Shown piece after piece: positions 1 through 8,282 of a stretch of 64,000 bases of DNA; position 1 is the stretch's first letter; every line of letters starts with the position of its first letter. Both the position numbers and the translations under genes were made by a program. Below the pieces are notes generated by a model that did no database searches, had not been told where the DNA came from, and was given only the letters and a program-made list of their open reading frames with translations. The DNA is from an uncultured Dysgonomonas sp. (GTDB taxonomy: Bacteria; Bacteroidota; Bacteroidia; Bacteroidales; Dysgonomonadaceae), in contig CALYPL010000003.1 in the NCBI GenBank assembly GCA_945273835.1, forward strand, positions 1 through 64,000, read 5' to 3'.

Positions 1-85
1 CTCGGACGAGTGCTTGGGCGCGATGAACTGCTTTCGTAGCTCGGACGAGTGCTTGGGCGCGATGAACTGCTTTCGTAGCTCGGAC
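1..85. repeat. 39-bp perfect tandem repeat inside the left-edge gene
   Basis: The unit beginning ctcggacgagtgcttgggcg occurs twice in direct succession, and a partial third copy (ctcggacgag) follows. Read on the minus strand, each unit encodes RPSYESSSSRPST in frame, so changes in copy number would alter protein length without shifting the frame. The array continues off the left edge, so the true copy number is unknown. Confidence 0.9.
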
Positions 86-866
86 GAGAATAATCGCCAT
101 ATCTTCCTGAGTTGTATGATGAGCGACCTGCTCGTGATGGATAGTATTCGCTACGACCATAATATCCGCTACTCCAACGACCTGCGCGGCTATAATAAGG
201 ACGTGAATAATAATCGTAATAATGATGTCTATGATAACCCCATGGGTCATAATACCAAGGGTCGTAACGCCAAGAATTTACCCATCCCCAACTTGAATAA
301 TACCATGGTCTGTACCAATATGAGTATGAAGGATAATACCATGGGTCATACCAGGGAGTGTATGAACTCCATCCATATCCTGACCATCCCCAACCTAAAT
401 TGACGTTGAAATTCCAATTACGCGACGCATAATAATCGTTATATTTGTCATTCAACACATATACATTAATATCGTTGTCTGATGTTATTTTGACACTATT
501 CTGCGGATTATGATATTTTACGATACGGTCAGTATATTCATAATCGTCATCGTATGTACCTGCTGTATTATCTGTTGACTTGTTGTTGTAAACTTGCACA
601 CTGCTCCCTCTACGGTTATAGGTGTCAACATCCATGTTTACATTGCCGGTTGTCTCAAGCGTAACATCACCATTGTTATGTACTACCAATACTTGCTGGG
701 CATTATTGGATTGTGTTGTGTTCTGATAAACAGGATTGGCCTTTTGACTGTTTCTAACCTTTTTCGGTGAGGAATCAGGATAGATATCATCCCATTTATC
801 CTGAGCATAGCCCATTAAGGGCATAAATGCGACCAGAATTAAGGATGTGATTTTTCTTGCTTTCAT
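1..866 (-). CDS. secreted Trp/Tyr/Ser-rich repeat protein, C-terminus cut by window edge
   Basis: I translated this frame by hand because the ORF track shows only a plus-strand shadow. ATG lies at 866, with AGGAGA eight bases upstream. The protein begins MKARKITSLILVAFMPLMGYAQ, a convincing type I signal peptide ending in YAQ. About 120 residues follow that are rich in Asn, Asp and Thr. Next comes a segment dense in Trp, Tyr and Pro (for example WYDPWYYPSYSYWYRPWYY) at roughly residues 150-220, then an Arg/Ser/Tyr-rich tail. The tail ends in two copies of a 13-residue unit RPSYESSSSRPST, encoded by a perfect 39-bp tandem repeat at the window edge. 288 codons are visible without a stop. It is probably an exported surface or periplasmic low-complexity protein. 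No catalytic domain is visible, and I do not recognise the family. Confidence 0.85.
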   Translation of the reverse strand, partial: MKARKITSLILVAFMPLMGYAQDKWDDIYPDSSPKKVRNSQKANPVYQNTTQSNNAQQVLVVHNNGDVTLETTGNVNMDVDTYNRRGSSVQVYNNKSTDNTAGTYDDDYEYTDRIVKYHNPQNSVKITSDNDINVYVLNDKYNDYYASRNWNFNVNLGWGWSGYGWSSYTPWYDPWYYPSYSYWYRPWYYSSWGWVNSWRYDPWYYDPWGYHRHHYYDYYSRPYYSRAGRWSSGYYGRSEYYPSRAGRSSYNSGRYGDYSRPSYESSSSRPSTRPSYESSSSRPSTRP

Positions 867-1080
867 GATTTGGTCTCCTTTGTTTATTATGTTACAAATA
901 AAATTTAATTATTTGACTAAATGAATTTGTAAAGGTTTAAAAGTTAGAATTAAAAATTATTTGGCATTAACAAATATACTATTTTTATAGTAATAACATC
1001 ATTTTTTTAGTAAAAAGACAACATCAAAGACAGTTTGTTAATTATAATCAACTGAATAAAACAGTGTGATACAATACACC

Positions 1081-3438
1081 TTATCGTATAATCTCGAAAC
1101 GTGCAAATTTGAGGAGAAGTTGTTTAGTACCGGAGTTTTCAAACTCAACAGTCGCTTTACGGTTTTCGGCATTGCCCTCAACAGCAATGACTTTACCAAC
1201 TCCAAAACGCTCATGTTTAATTAAATTGCCAGCCGCCAAATCCGCTGATCCTCCATTAGCTGTAGCCTTGGGTGTAGCTCTGTCGGCGCTTACAAAGTTT
1301 CTTCTATTTTGCAATGACGTGGAGGAACGCTGAACTAAAGTCGATCTGTCAGACTTATAATTAGGTTCTTCTTGAGATCTCGCTTTGAAAGTCCTGTCAC
1401 GATCCTTATCCCAATTGTCGAGATACGTATTTTGTGAAGCCCCACCCGAATAACTGAATGCACTGTCCAGCACACCTTTATTAACATTGAGGTATTGCGA
1501 ATCAATATCTTTCAGAAAACGGCTCGGATTGCATGGGTTGACTGTCCCGTTTTTAAATCGGCTGCGTGCATAAGTAACCATACAAAATTCTTCGGCACGT
1601 GTCAGAGCTACATAAAACAGACGTCTTTCTTCTTCAAGACCTTTGAACTCGTTCTTTGCCATAGACGATGGAAACAAGTCTTCTTCGAGCCCGACGATAA
1701 ACACATTCTTAAATTCGAGTCCTTTTGCTGCATGCACCGTCATCATGGTAACTTTTTCCTGTTCAGCTTCTTTATCCGTATCCTGATCAGTCAGTAACGA
1801 TACTTCAGCCAAAAAGTCCATAAGGCTTATATTTTCATTACCTTCTTCTTGACGGGTTTCGCAAAACTCATGTATACCACCTAACAACTCTTGTAAATTC
1901 TGCTGTCGGCTCATACCTTCAGGTGTATTATCCTGATATGCGTCATTGGCTATACCGCTTTTTTTGACCACAAGATTTGCTAATTCATATGCGGATAATT
2001 CATGCAGTTGAGACATAAATTCTTCTATCATCGCCCTGAATTCGGCTACCTTCTTGGCTGGAGAGGGTTTAATATCTAATCCATATGAAAGCGGGTCGTT
2101 TATAACTTGCCAAAGGCTTACATTCATATGATGAGCTGCATCAGCAATTTTGCCCACAGTGGTTGCGCCGATGCCACGGGCAGGAAAATTTATAATTCGC
2201 TTGAAGGCTTCCTCATCCGACGGGTTGATTATCAACCGTAAATAAGCTATAACATCTTTGATCTCCTTGCGCTGATAGAATGACAATCCGCCATAGATAC
2301 GGTAAGGAATATTAACTTTACGCAAAGCCTCTTCAAAGATACGTGACTGAGCGTTAGTCCGATATAGAATTACAAAATCGCCGTACGACTTGTTAGATCG
2401 GCGAAGATCCTGAATTTTGTTGGCTACAATTACGCCTTCTTCAAAATCTGAGTATGCGCTGACAACCTCAATGCGTTCGCCTTTATCGTTTTCTGAAAAA
2501 ACGTTTTTCTTTATTTGTTCATGGTTATGACCGATAAGGCTGTTAGCCGCATCAACAATATTCTGGGTTGAACGATAATTCTGCTCTAACTTAAATAATT
2601 TGGATTCGGGATATACTTCCTTGAATTTGAGTATATTCTCAATATTTGCTCCACGGAACGAGTATATGCTCTGAGCGTCGTCTCCTACCACACATATACG
2701 ATGATGAGCATCGGCAAGCTGCTTAACAACAAGATATTGCGAAAAGTTTGTATCCTGATACTCATCTACCAATATGAATTGAAAACGATTCTGATAGCTG
2801 GCCAGTACATCGGGATGATCTCTGAACAAACAGTTGGTATTGAATAATAAATCGTCAAAATCCATCGTGTTCGATGCTTTAAGACGGCGATTATATTCAA
2901 TATATATATCTTTGATCATAGGTACTTTAGAACGTGTGTCATACTCAACCATTTGCTTATCGTTCATATAGGCGACAGGCGATATAAGCGCGTTTTTTGC
3001 AGCCGAAATTGTGTTCTGAACTTTTGACGGCTTATAGATTTTATCATCGAGCAGAAATTGCTTTATGATGGTCTTGATCAGATTACGTGAATCGGCGGAA
3101 TCGGCAATGGTAAAATTTGAATTATAACCTATTTTTTCGGCTTCGGCACGCAATATCCGTGAAAAAATGGAATGAAATGTTCCCATCCACAGATAACGAG
3201 CTTTCTGTGCGCCGACAAGCTGAGCGATACGCTCTTTCATCTCACGTGCCGCTTTATTGGTAAACGTAAGGGCAAGGATGCTTTGAGGGTGCATACCCTG
3301 TTCAAGCAGATAGGCTATCTTATAGGTAAGCACACGTGTCTTACCTGAACCTGCGCCGGCAATTATCAGCGAAGGACCTGAATTATATTCAACAGCTCCT
3401 TGTTGCTGTTGGTTGAGATGTTTTAATAATTCGCTCAT
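1081..3438 (-). CDS. uvrD: UvrD/PcrA-type superfamily 1 DNA helicase
   Basis: This is an ATP-dependent 3'-5' DNA helicase acting in repair and in clearing replication blocks. All SF1A motifs are visible: Walker A AGAGSGKT near residue 28, the Walker B-like VDEYQDT, motif III GDDAQSIYSFRGA, motif IV QNYRST, motif V TVHAAKGLEFKNVF and motif VI YVALTRAEE. The C-terminal 50 residues (HERFGVGKVIAVEG and on) resemble the PcrA Tudor-like RNA polymerase-binding domain. I start it at MSELLKHLN, giving 785 aa. The ORF-track start lies 30 bases upstream, inside a good -7 box (TATATTTG), and cannot be translated from that promoter. It is transcribed away from the divergent gene at 3628. Confidence 0.95.
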   Translation of the reverse strand: MSELLKHLNQQQQGAVEYNSGPSLIIAGAGSGKTRVLTYKIAYLLEQGMHPQSILALTFTNKAAREMKERIAQLVGAQKARYLWMGTFHSIFSRILRAEAEKIGYNSNFTIADSADSRNLIKTIIKQFLLDDKIYKPSKVQNTISAAKNALISPVAYMNDKQMVEYDTRSKVPMIKDIYIEYNRRLKASNTMDFDDLLFNTNCLFRDHPDVLASYQNRFQFILVDEYQDTNFSQYLVVKQLADAHHRICVVGDDAQSIYSFRGANIENILKFKEVYPESKLFKLEQNYRSTQNIVDAANSLIGHNHEQIKKNVFSENDKGERIEVVSAYSDFEEGVIVANKIQDLRRSNKSYGDFVILYRTNAQSRIFEEALRKVNIPYRIYGGLSFYQRKEIKDVIAYLRLIINPSDEEAFKRIINFPARGIGATTVGKIADAAHHMNVSLWQVINDPLSYGLDIKPSPAKKVAEFRAMIEEFMSQLHELSAYELANLVVKKSGIANDAYQDNTPEGMSRQQNLQELLGGIHEFCETRQEEGNENISLMDFLAEVSLLTDQDTDKEAEQEKVTMMTVHAAKGLEFKNVFIVGLEEDLFPSSMAKNEFKGLEEERRLFYVALTRAEEFCMVTYARSRFKNGTVNPCNPSRFLKDIDSQYLNVNKGVLDSAFSYSGGASQNTYLDNWDKDRDRTFKARSQEEPNYKSDRSTLVQRSSTSLQNRRNFVSADRATPKATANGGSADLAAGNLIKHERFGVGKVIAVEGNAENRKATVEFENSGTKQLLLKFARFEIIR

Positions 3439-3447
3439 AATAGGGTG

Positions 3448-3455
3448 CAAATATA
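3448..3455 (-). promoter_or_regulatory. -7 box of the uvrD promoter
   Basis: TATATTTG on the minus strand matches the Bacteroidota TAnnTTTG consensus and sits about 10 bases before the chosen ATG. The leader would be very short. No clear -33 TTTG is seen at the usual spacing. Confidence 0.55.
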
Positions 3456-3627
3456 TTAATAATAACACATTTTCAGTGAGAAAATCTCTTCAACTTATCA
3501 TAAAAACCGATACCTTTATGCAACGTAACATCTTATTTAGTGATAAGATAATGTTCCGATTTGTTCAACAATATATGTGTATAGCTATCATACATCGACG
3601 TATAGATTGTATTAAAACAGAAAATAA

Positions 3628-4824
3628 GTGATCCATTTTTTCAATCCCGGACACGAAACGGCGGTTCAAAACGCTTCGCCTTATTATATGGCTCCCGCCA
3701 ATGTGGCGACATTGCAACACGAACTGGCTTTTCTGCCCGCTTGGTATGCAAGCAAAAATGATGCCGTACTGATTTACAGTAGGTACGACAAAGATTTCTT
3801 CTATTACCTATCCGATTTCTTCCCATCGCTTCCTGAAGCAATAGTAGAGGACGAATTGCCCGATTTTGATTTATCGGATGTATGTTTATGGGGAATTTCG
3901 CCGCAAGCTATACATTTTTTTGAGACACTCAATAAAAAGTACGGTTTAAATCTGCGTCTACCCGACTGGCAAGACGCATATACGTACCTAAACAGCCGCC
4001 AGGCAGCGAAAGATTGCCTGTCAGAATTACAACGCCTGCTCCCGGAGATTGACGACACAATCATACCCCGATTTTGTAATGATCTTGACGAAATAGAAAA
4101 TTTACTTGCGGTGTCGCCCTACCGATTGTTGGCAAAAGCCCCCTACTCTTCTTCGGGAAGAGGTTTATTGTGGCTGCCTACTGATATTTTACCTCGAAGC
4201 GAACGGCAGATTCTGCACGGAATTTTGAAAAGACAAGGAGCTGTTTCTATCGAGAGGGTACTGAATAAACAATTGGATTTTGCTATGGAATTTATGTGCG
4301 ATGGCAAAGGCGGAATTGCATTTGAAGGTTATTCTTTATTTTCGACTAACGAAAAAGGGGCTTACATGGGGAATTTTCTTTCGAGCCAGCAAACAATCGA
4401 AGGGATACTGACATCCAAAATAGATTTGTCAGTTTTGGAGAGCGTAAAAAACTGTTTACTAAAAATTCTATCCACACGATATGCCTGCAATTATAAAGGT
4501 TGTATCGGGGTGGATATGATGATTTATGAGGATAATGATAAGTATTGCATACATCCTTGCTTAGAAATAAATATGCGCTACAACATGGGCTATTTGTCGT
4601 TATGCTTCGCAAAAAGATTTATGAATGAGGGTTCGAGCGGATATTATCAAACAGATTTCAGTCCTACTGATGGTATGGCTTACAGCATTCATCGGCAAAT
4701 GCTTGAAAAGCATCCCGCCCGTTTCCGTGACGGGAAAATCGTTTCGGGTTACTTACCGCTTTGTCCTGTAACAGAAAACAGTCATTACAGAGCATATGTA
4801 TTAATAGACGAAGGTTCAGAATGA
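3628..4824 (+). CDS. ATP-grasp-like protein of unknown function
   Basis: A 398-aa soluble protein with no signal peptide. The start is GTG: the frame is already open and the conserved-looking N-terminus MIHFFNPGHE begins exactly there. Features typical of ATP-grasp ligases are a lysine plus glycine-rich loop (LLAKAPYSSSGRGLLW, about residues 168-183), a central MEFM strand, and a metal-site signature GCIGVDMMIY followed by HPCLEINMRYNMG near residues 290-320. The Glu and Asn there would bind Mg-ATP. The substrate is unknown. The N-terminal 160 residues resemble nothing I can name. It is convergent with the RNA methyltransferase and overlaps it by 9 bp at the stop codons. ATP-grasp membership is inferred from motifs. 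Confidence 0.75.
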   Translation: MIHFFNPGHETAVQNASPYYMAPANVATLQHELAFLPAWYASKNDAVLIYSRYDKDFFYYLSDFFPSLPEAIVEDELPDFDLSDVCLWGISPQAIHFFETLNKKYGLNLRLPDWQDAYTYLNSRQAAKDCLSELQRLLPEIDDTIIPRFCNDLDEIENLLAVSPYRLLAKAPYSSSGRGLLWLPTDILPRSERQILHGILKRQGAVSIERVLNKQLDFAMEFMCDGKGGIAFEGYSLFSTNEKGAYMGNFLSSQQTIEGILTSKIDLSVLESVKNCLLKILSTRYACNYKGCIGVDMMIYEDNDKYCIHPCLEINMRYNMGYLSLCFAKRFMNEGSSGYYQTDFSPTDGMAYSIHRQMLEKHPARFRDGKIVSGYLPLCPVTENSHYRAYVLIDEGSE

Positions 4825-5565
4825 GCGTCTACGAAATTCGGCGCAAACTATTGCTGTGGCAATGGCTACGTTAAGTGATTCGGACGAATGCTGACCCATC
4901 GGATAAGTGGGAATAAACAAACGTTTGGTTATTCGTTTTTCAGTTTCGGGGCGTATGCCGTTTCCCTCATTTCCCATAATCAGAATACCGTTTTGGGTCA
5001 GTTCTTGCTGATACATGTTTTCTCCGTTAAGGAGAGTTCCGTATATGGGCAGGTCTGAATGCTTATCCAAAAAAGCAAGTAAGTCTACGTAATGGACATC
5101 AACACGGGCAATAGCTCCCATAGTTGCCTGCACTACTTTCGGATTATAAATATCTGCCGTGTCGGACGAACAGAATATATGACGTATGCCGTACCAATCT
5201 GCCAAGCGTACGATTGTCCCCATATTACCCGGATCCTGAATACCATCAAGGGCAAGTACAAGTTGCGAAGTAATATTTACATTTTCATCAATTGTCTTTT
5301 TATAGAACACACCAAGAGCCTGTTGCGGATTCTTGACGAAGCTGATCTGCGATAATTCGCCCTCGTTTACTTCTAATGCTTCTTCAGCATGACTGAGATT
5401 GACCGACTCCAAAAATGACTTTTCTGCGACAAGCAATTTACATTTGCTGTTTGTCAGTAATTCGGCGACCAATTTATTACCCTCGGCTACAAAAACATCA
5501 TATTCGTCACGATATTTTTTTTCTTTCAGAGAACGGATAAATTTCAGTTTATTTTTGCTCAGCAT
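4816..5565 (-). CDS. TrmH/SpoU-family RNA 2'-O-methyltransferase
   Basis: This enzyme transfers a methyl group from S-adenosylmethionine to a ribose 2'-OH of rRNA or tRNA. The N-terminal substrate-binding part (LSKNKLKFIRSLKEKKYR, then FVAEGNKLVAELL) is of the RlmB/L7Ae-like kind. The SpoU knot domain shows motif 1 LDGIQDPGNMGTIVRLADWYG near residue 110, motif 2 IMGNEGNGI and motif 3 PTYPMGQHSSESLNVAIATAIV near the C-terminus, all intact. I choose ATG at 5565 (249 aa); the track start at 5571 is TTG. Which nucleotide is modified cannot be read from the sequence. A neighbouring tamL on the opposite strand is an arrangement I have seen in other Bacteroidetes. Confidence 0.9.
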   Translation of the reverse strand: MLSKNKLKFIRSLKEKKYRDEYDVFVAEGNKLVAELLTNSKCKLLVAEKSFLESVNLSHAEEALEVNEGELSQISFVKNPQQALGVFYKKTIDENVNITSQLVLALDGIQDPGNMGTIVRLADWYGIRHIFCSSDTADIYNPKVVQATMGAIARVDVHYVDLLAFLDKHSDLPIYGTLLNGENMYQQELTQNGILIMGNEGNGIRPETEKRITKRLFIPTYPMGQHSSESLNVAIATAIVCAEFRRRSF

Positions 5566-5759
5566 TTTCAATCGTTTCAGCCATCAAGTTAATTATACAT
5601 CATTTTATCCGATAGCGGTTAGCAATCGGGCTTTTGAATTGAAAGAAAAACTTTCAATTTCGTCGGCAATTGCAATTCTCTCGTTCAGATGGCTATATTT
5701 TAAATATTCAAGACTTATATATTTTATACAAAAATACGAAAAGAAACAATTAAAAATCA

Positions 5760-5767
5760 TAAATTTG
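5760..5767 (+). promoter_or_regulatory. candidate -7 box upstream of tamL
   Basis: TAAATTTG matches TAnnTTTG and lies about 40 bases before the tamL ATG at 5809. The -33 element is not obvious. Confidence 0.5.
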
Positions 5768-5808
5768 CGAATCGTTTCAGAACTAATCCCGTCCGAGCGT
5801 AGAATGTA

Positions 5809-8202
5809 ATGAATTTGAGAAACTTATTGTACACATCCGCACTATGCGCTATTCTTCTGCTTATTTGGTCGTGCCGATCAACCAAATTTGTTCCTGAAGG
5901 AAAATATTTATTATCAAGCGCAGAAGTCAAATCCGACACCAAGGGTTTCTCAGGCTATAAGATGGAGCCATACATCAAACAAAAGCCGAACTACAAAACA
6001 TTCAGTCTTGTAAAAATACCGCTTACCATCTACAATTTAGCGGGTAAGGACACTACAAAATGGATCAACCGCACATTACAGCATGGAGGTGAACCGCCTG
6101 TCATCTTCGATAGTACGATGGTAGACAACACTGCCGATAATCTGCAAAGGGTGATGACGAATAAAGGCTATCTTGATGCAGATGTTCAGCCTAAGGTTAA
6201 ATTTGACGACAAGCGAGCCAAAGTTGAGTATTTTATACATGCGGGACAGCCTTATCGGATAAACGATTACTCGATTCACGTACCCGATTCGTCGATGAGC
6301 AGGTTTCTTGTCGTACCCGACTATATAAAGCGTTTCAGACACAGCCCTAAACAAAATTTGCTGAGTGTTGACAGTATATTAGGAGCAAATTCACTTATCA
6401 AGAAGAAAGAACTTTTTGATTTGGATATGCTCGACGCCGAACGTGAACGAATTTCGTCGATATTCCGCCGATTAGGATACTACGATTTTTCTAAAGAATA
6501 TGTTGGTTTTGTGGCTGATACTACGGTTGGCAACAAACAGGTTGATTTGGAACTATCACTCTATCCTTTCTCACGGCGTGACACGGACGGTTCGACTGAA
6601 GAAACGCCTCATCAGCAATACATGGTTAAGGAAGTATTTCTTTACGTTGATTACAACCCGATTGTGGATGGCGATATAAGCGGTTATCAAACTTCGGAGA
6701 CTTATGAAAGGGACGGATTTAAAATTTTTTACGGACCAAGAGGCAGGTATATAAAGCCGCACATCATCATCAACAGTTGTTTCATACGTCCCAGACAACT
6801 CTACAATGAAAGGGCTACTACGATGACATACAGCTCGTTGTCGCAGCTGCATATCCTCAAAAACGTAAATATACAATATATGCGTATCGACAGCGATTCG
6901 TTACCCCAGTTACGATGTATCATTACGTGTGTTCCTGACAAAAAGCAAGGTATTTCGGCGGAGATCGAAGGTACTAACTCAGGCGGTTCGTTCGGGTTGG
7001 AGGCAGGGTTAGGTTATTTACATCGCAATGCATTCAGAGGGTCTGAATTGTTTAATATAAAACTTAAAGGCGCATACGAGGCGGTTTCTCCTTCATTCAG
7101 CAATTTCAGGGATAATTACTTTGAAATAGGCGGCGAAACTTCGCTGACCTTCCCTCGTTTCATGCTTCCATTTCTCAACAAGGATTTCAGACGAAGCATA
7201 CACGCTTCGACCCAATTCAACGCCAATTATACTTTTCAACGTCGACCCGATTATTTTACACGTACGGTGCTTTCGGGAGGTGTGAAATATATCTGGCAGG
7301 AAAGGCAGTCAAACTCTACCCGCCATGTGGTTGATTTGATTGACATCAGTTACGTTCACATTCCGACGCTCGAACCCCGATTGGATACAACGTTATCAGT
7401 CAATGCAAAAAAGTATAGTTTTACTGACCAGTTTATTTTCAGCTCGGGTTATACTTTTACGAAAAGCAATGCCAATCCCAACGAATACAATCGCAGTAAC
7501 AATCCTTTATACTCGATCAGAGCATCGGTTGAGACGGCAGGTAACCTCTTGTCGCTGATTGCCAAAGTAACCGACAGACCTAAAGATCAAAATGGCTCAC
7601 GCAAGATATTCGGCACTCAATTCGCACAGTATGTACGTGGTAATTTCGATTACAGCCAGACGTTGCGATTTGACGACCGAAATTCTGTGGCGTGGCGTTT
7701 AGGGGGTGGTATTGCTTATCCTTACGGTAACTTCAAACAAATACCTATTCAGAAAAGGTTCTTTTCGGGTGGTGCCAACAGTGTGCGTGGATGGAGCGTG
7801 AGAGAGTTAGGACCGGGTTCGTTTCACCCTCGGAAAGAAAACGATAACTTCTTCTATCATTCGGGCGATATTCGTTTGGATGCGAACATAGAATACCGCA
7901 GTAAATTGTTTTGGGTGCTTGAATTGGGTGCTTTCCTCGATGCGGGAAACATCTGGACGATAAAGAAATACGAGGATCAGGACAGGGGTAATTTTCAGCT
8001 TGACAGATTCTACAAAGAAATTGCCATGGCATGGGGGCTTGGCTTGCGTTTCGATTTTGATTTTGTGTTGATCCGCCTTGATATGGGATGGAAAGTTTAC
8101 AATCCTGAGAAGGATTCAAATATCCGCCGGTGGCCTGTTACCCGGCCTTTCGACATCGGGCATAACACGGCTTTTCATATAGCGGTGGGTTATCCTTTTT
8201 GA
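5809..8202 (+). CDS. tamL: TamL-type Omp85 lipoprotein (BamA/TamA superfamily)
   Basis: An outer membrane beta-barrel assembly or translocation protein of 797 aa. The N-terminus carries a lipoprotein signal (LLLIWSC, Cys at about 22), which separates Bacteroidota TamL from classical TamA. The residues after the Cys (RSTKFVPEG) lack the acidic surface-export signal, so the lipid anchor probably faces the periplasm. POTRA-like repeats occupy about residues 30-380, including NKGYLDADVQPKVKFDDKRA. The C-terminal 400 residues form the 16-strand-type barrel. The lid-lock motif FFSGGANSVRGW is near residue 650, and the protein ends in an aromatic residue (GYPF). It is expected to work with a TamB-like partner encoded elsewhere. 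Confidence 0.92.
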   Translation: MNLRNLLYTSALCAILLLIWSCRSTKFVPEGKYLLSSAEVKSDTKGFSGYKMEPYIKQKPNYKTFSLVKIPLTIYNLAGKDTTKWINRTLQHGGEPPVIFDSTMVDNTADNLQRVMTNKGYLDADVQPKVKFDDKRAKVEYFIHAGQPYRINDYSIHVPDSSMSRFLVVPDYIKRFRHSPKQNLLSVDSILGANSLIKKKELFDLDMLDAERERISSIFRRLGYYDFSKEYVGFVADTTVGNKQVDLELSLYPFSRRDTDGSTEETPHQQYMVKEVFLYVDYNPIVDGDISGYQTSETYERDGFKIFYGPRGRYIKPHIIINSCFIRPRQLYNERATTMTYSSLSQLHILKNVNIQYMRIDSDSLPQLRCIITCVPDKKQGISAEIEGTNSGGSFGLEAGLGYLHRNAFRGSELFNIKLKGAYEAVSPSFSNFRDNYFEIGGETSLTFPRFMLPFLNKDFRRSIHASTQFNANYTFQRRPDYFTRTVLSGGVKYIWQERQSNSTRHVVDLIDISYVHIPTLEPRLDTTLSVNAKKYSFTDQFIFSSGYTFTKSNANPNEYNRSNNPLYSIRASVETAGNLLSLIAKVTDRPKDQNGSRKIFGTQFAQYVRGNFDYSQTLRFDDRNSVAWRLGGGIAYPYGNFKQIPIQKRFFSGGANSVRGWSVRELGPGSFHPRKENDNFFYHSGDIRLDANIEYRSKLFWVLELGAFLDAGNIWTIKKYEDQDRGNFQLDRFYKEIAMAWGLGLRFDFDFVLIRLDMGWKVYNPEKDSNIRRWPVTRPFDIGHNTAFHIAVGYPF

Positions 8203-8230
8203 TTTTTTATTATCATTATCATAAAAAAAT

Positions 8231-8268
8231 AACCTTGTGGCTTTTAATACCACAAGGTCATGTAATAT
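8231..8268 (-). terminator. intrinsic terminator of the POT transporter gene
   Basis: A perfect 9-bp stem (8232-8240 accttgtgg with 8250-8258 ccacaaggt) encloses a 9-base loop. Read on the minus strand it is followed by TTATTTTTTTAT, a proper U-tract. It also separates the convergent tamL gene. Confidence 0.85.
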
Positions 8269-8282
8269 GGGACTATATCAGA

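Noticed and set aside
1-85. CRISPR array suggested by direct repeats
   Set aside because: Repeats are contiguous with no spacers and are in frame inside a coding sequence.
14-403. 129-aa plus-strand ORF with repeats MGAMNCFRSSDECL
   Set aside because: It is the antisense shadow of the secreted minus-strand repeat protein, which has a signal peptide and ribosome site; the plus-strand ORF has neither.
4816-4824. Overlap of two stop regions as possible gene fusion or frameshift
   Set aside because: Genes are on opposite strands and both are full length; simple compact convergent overlap.
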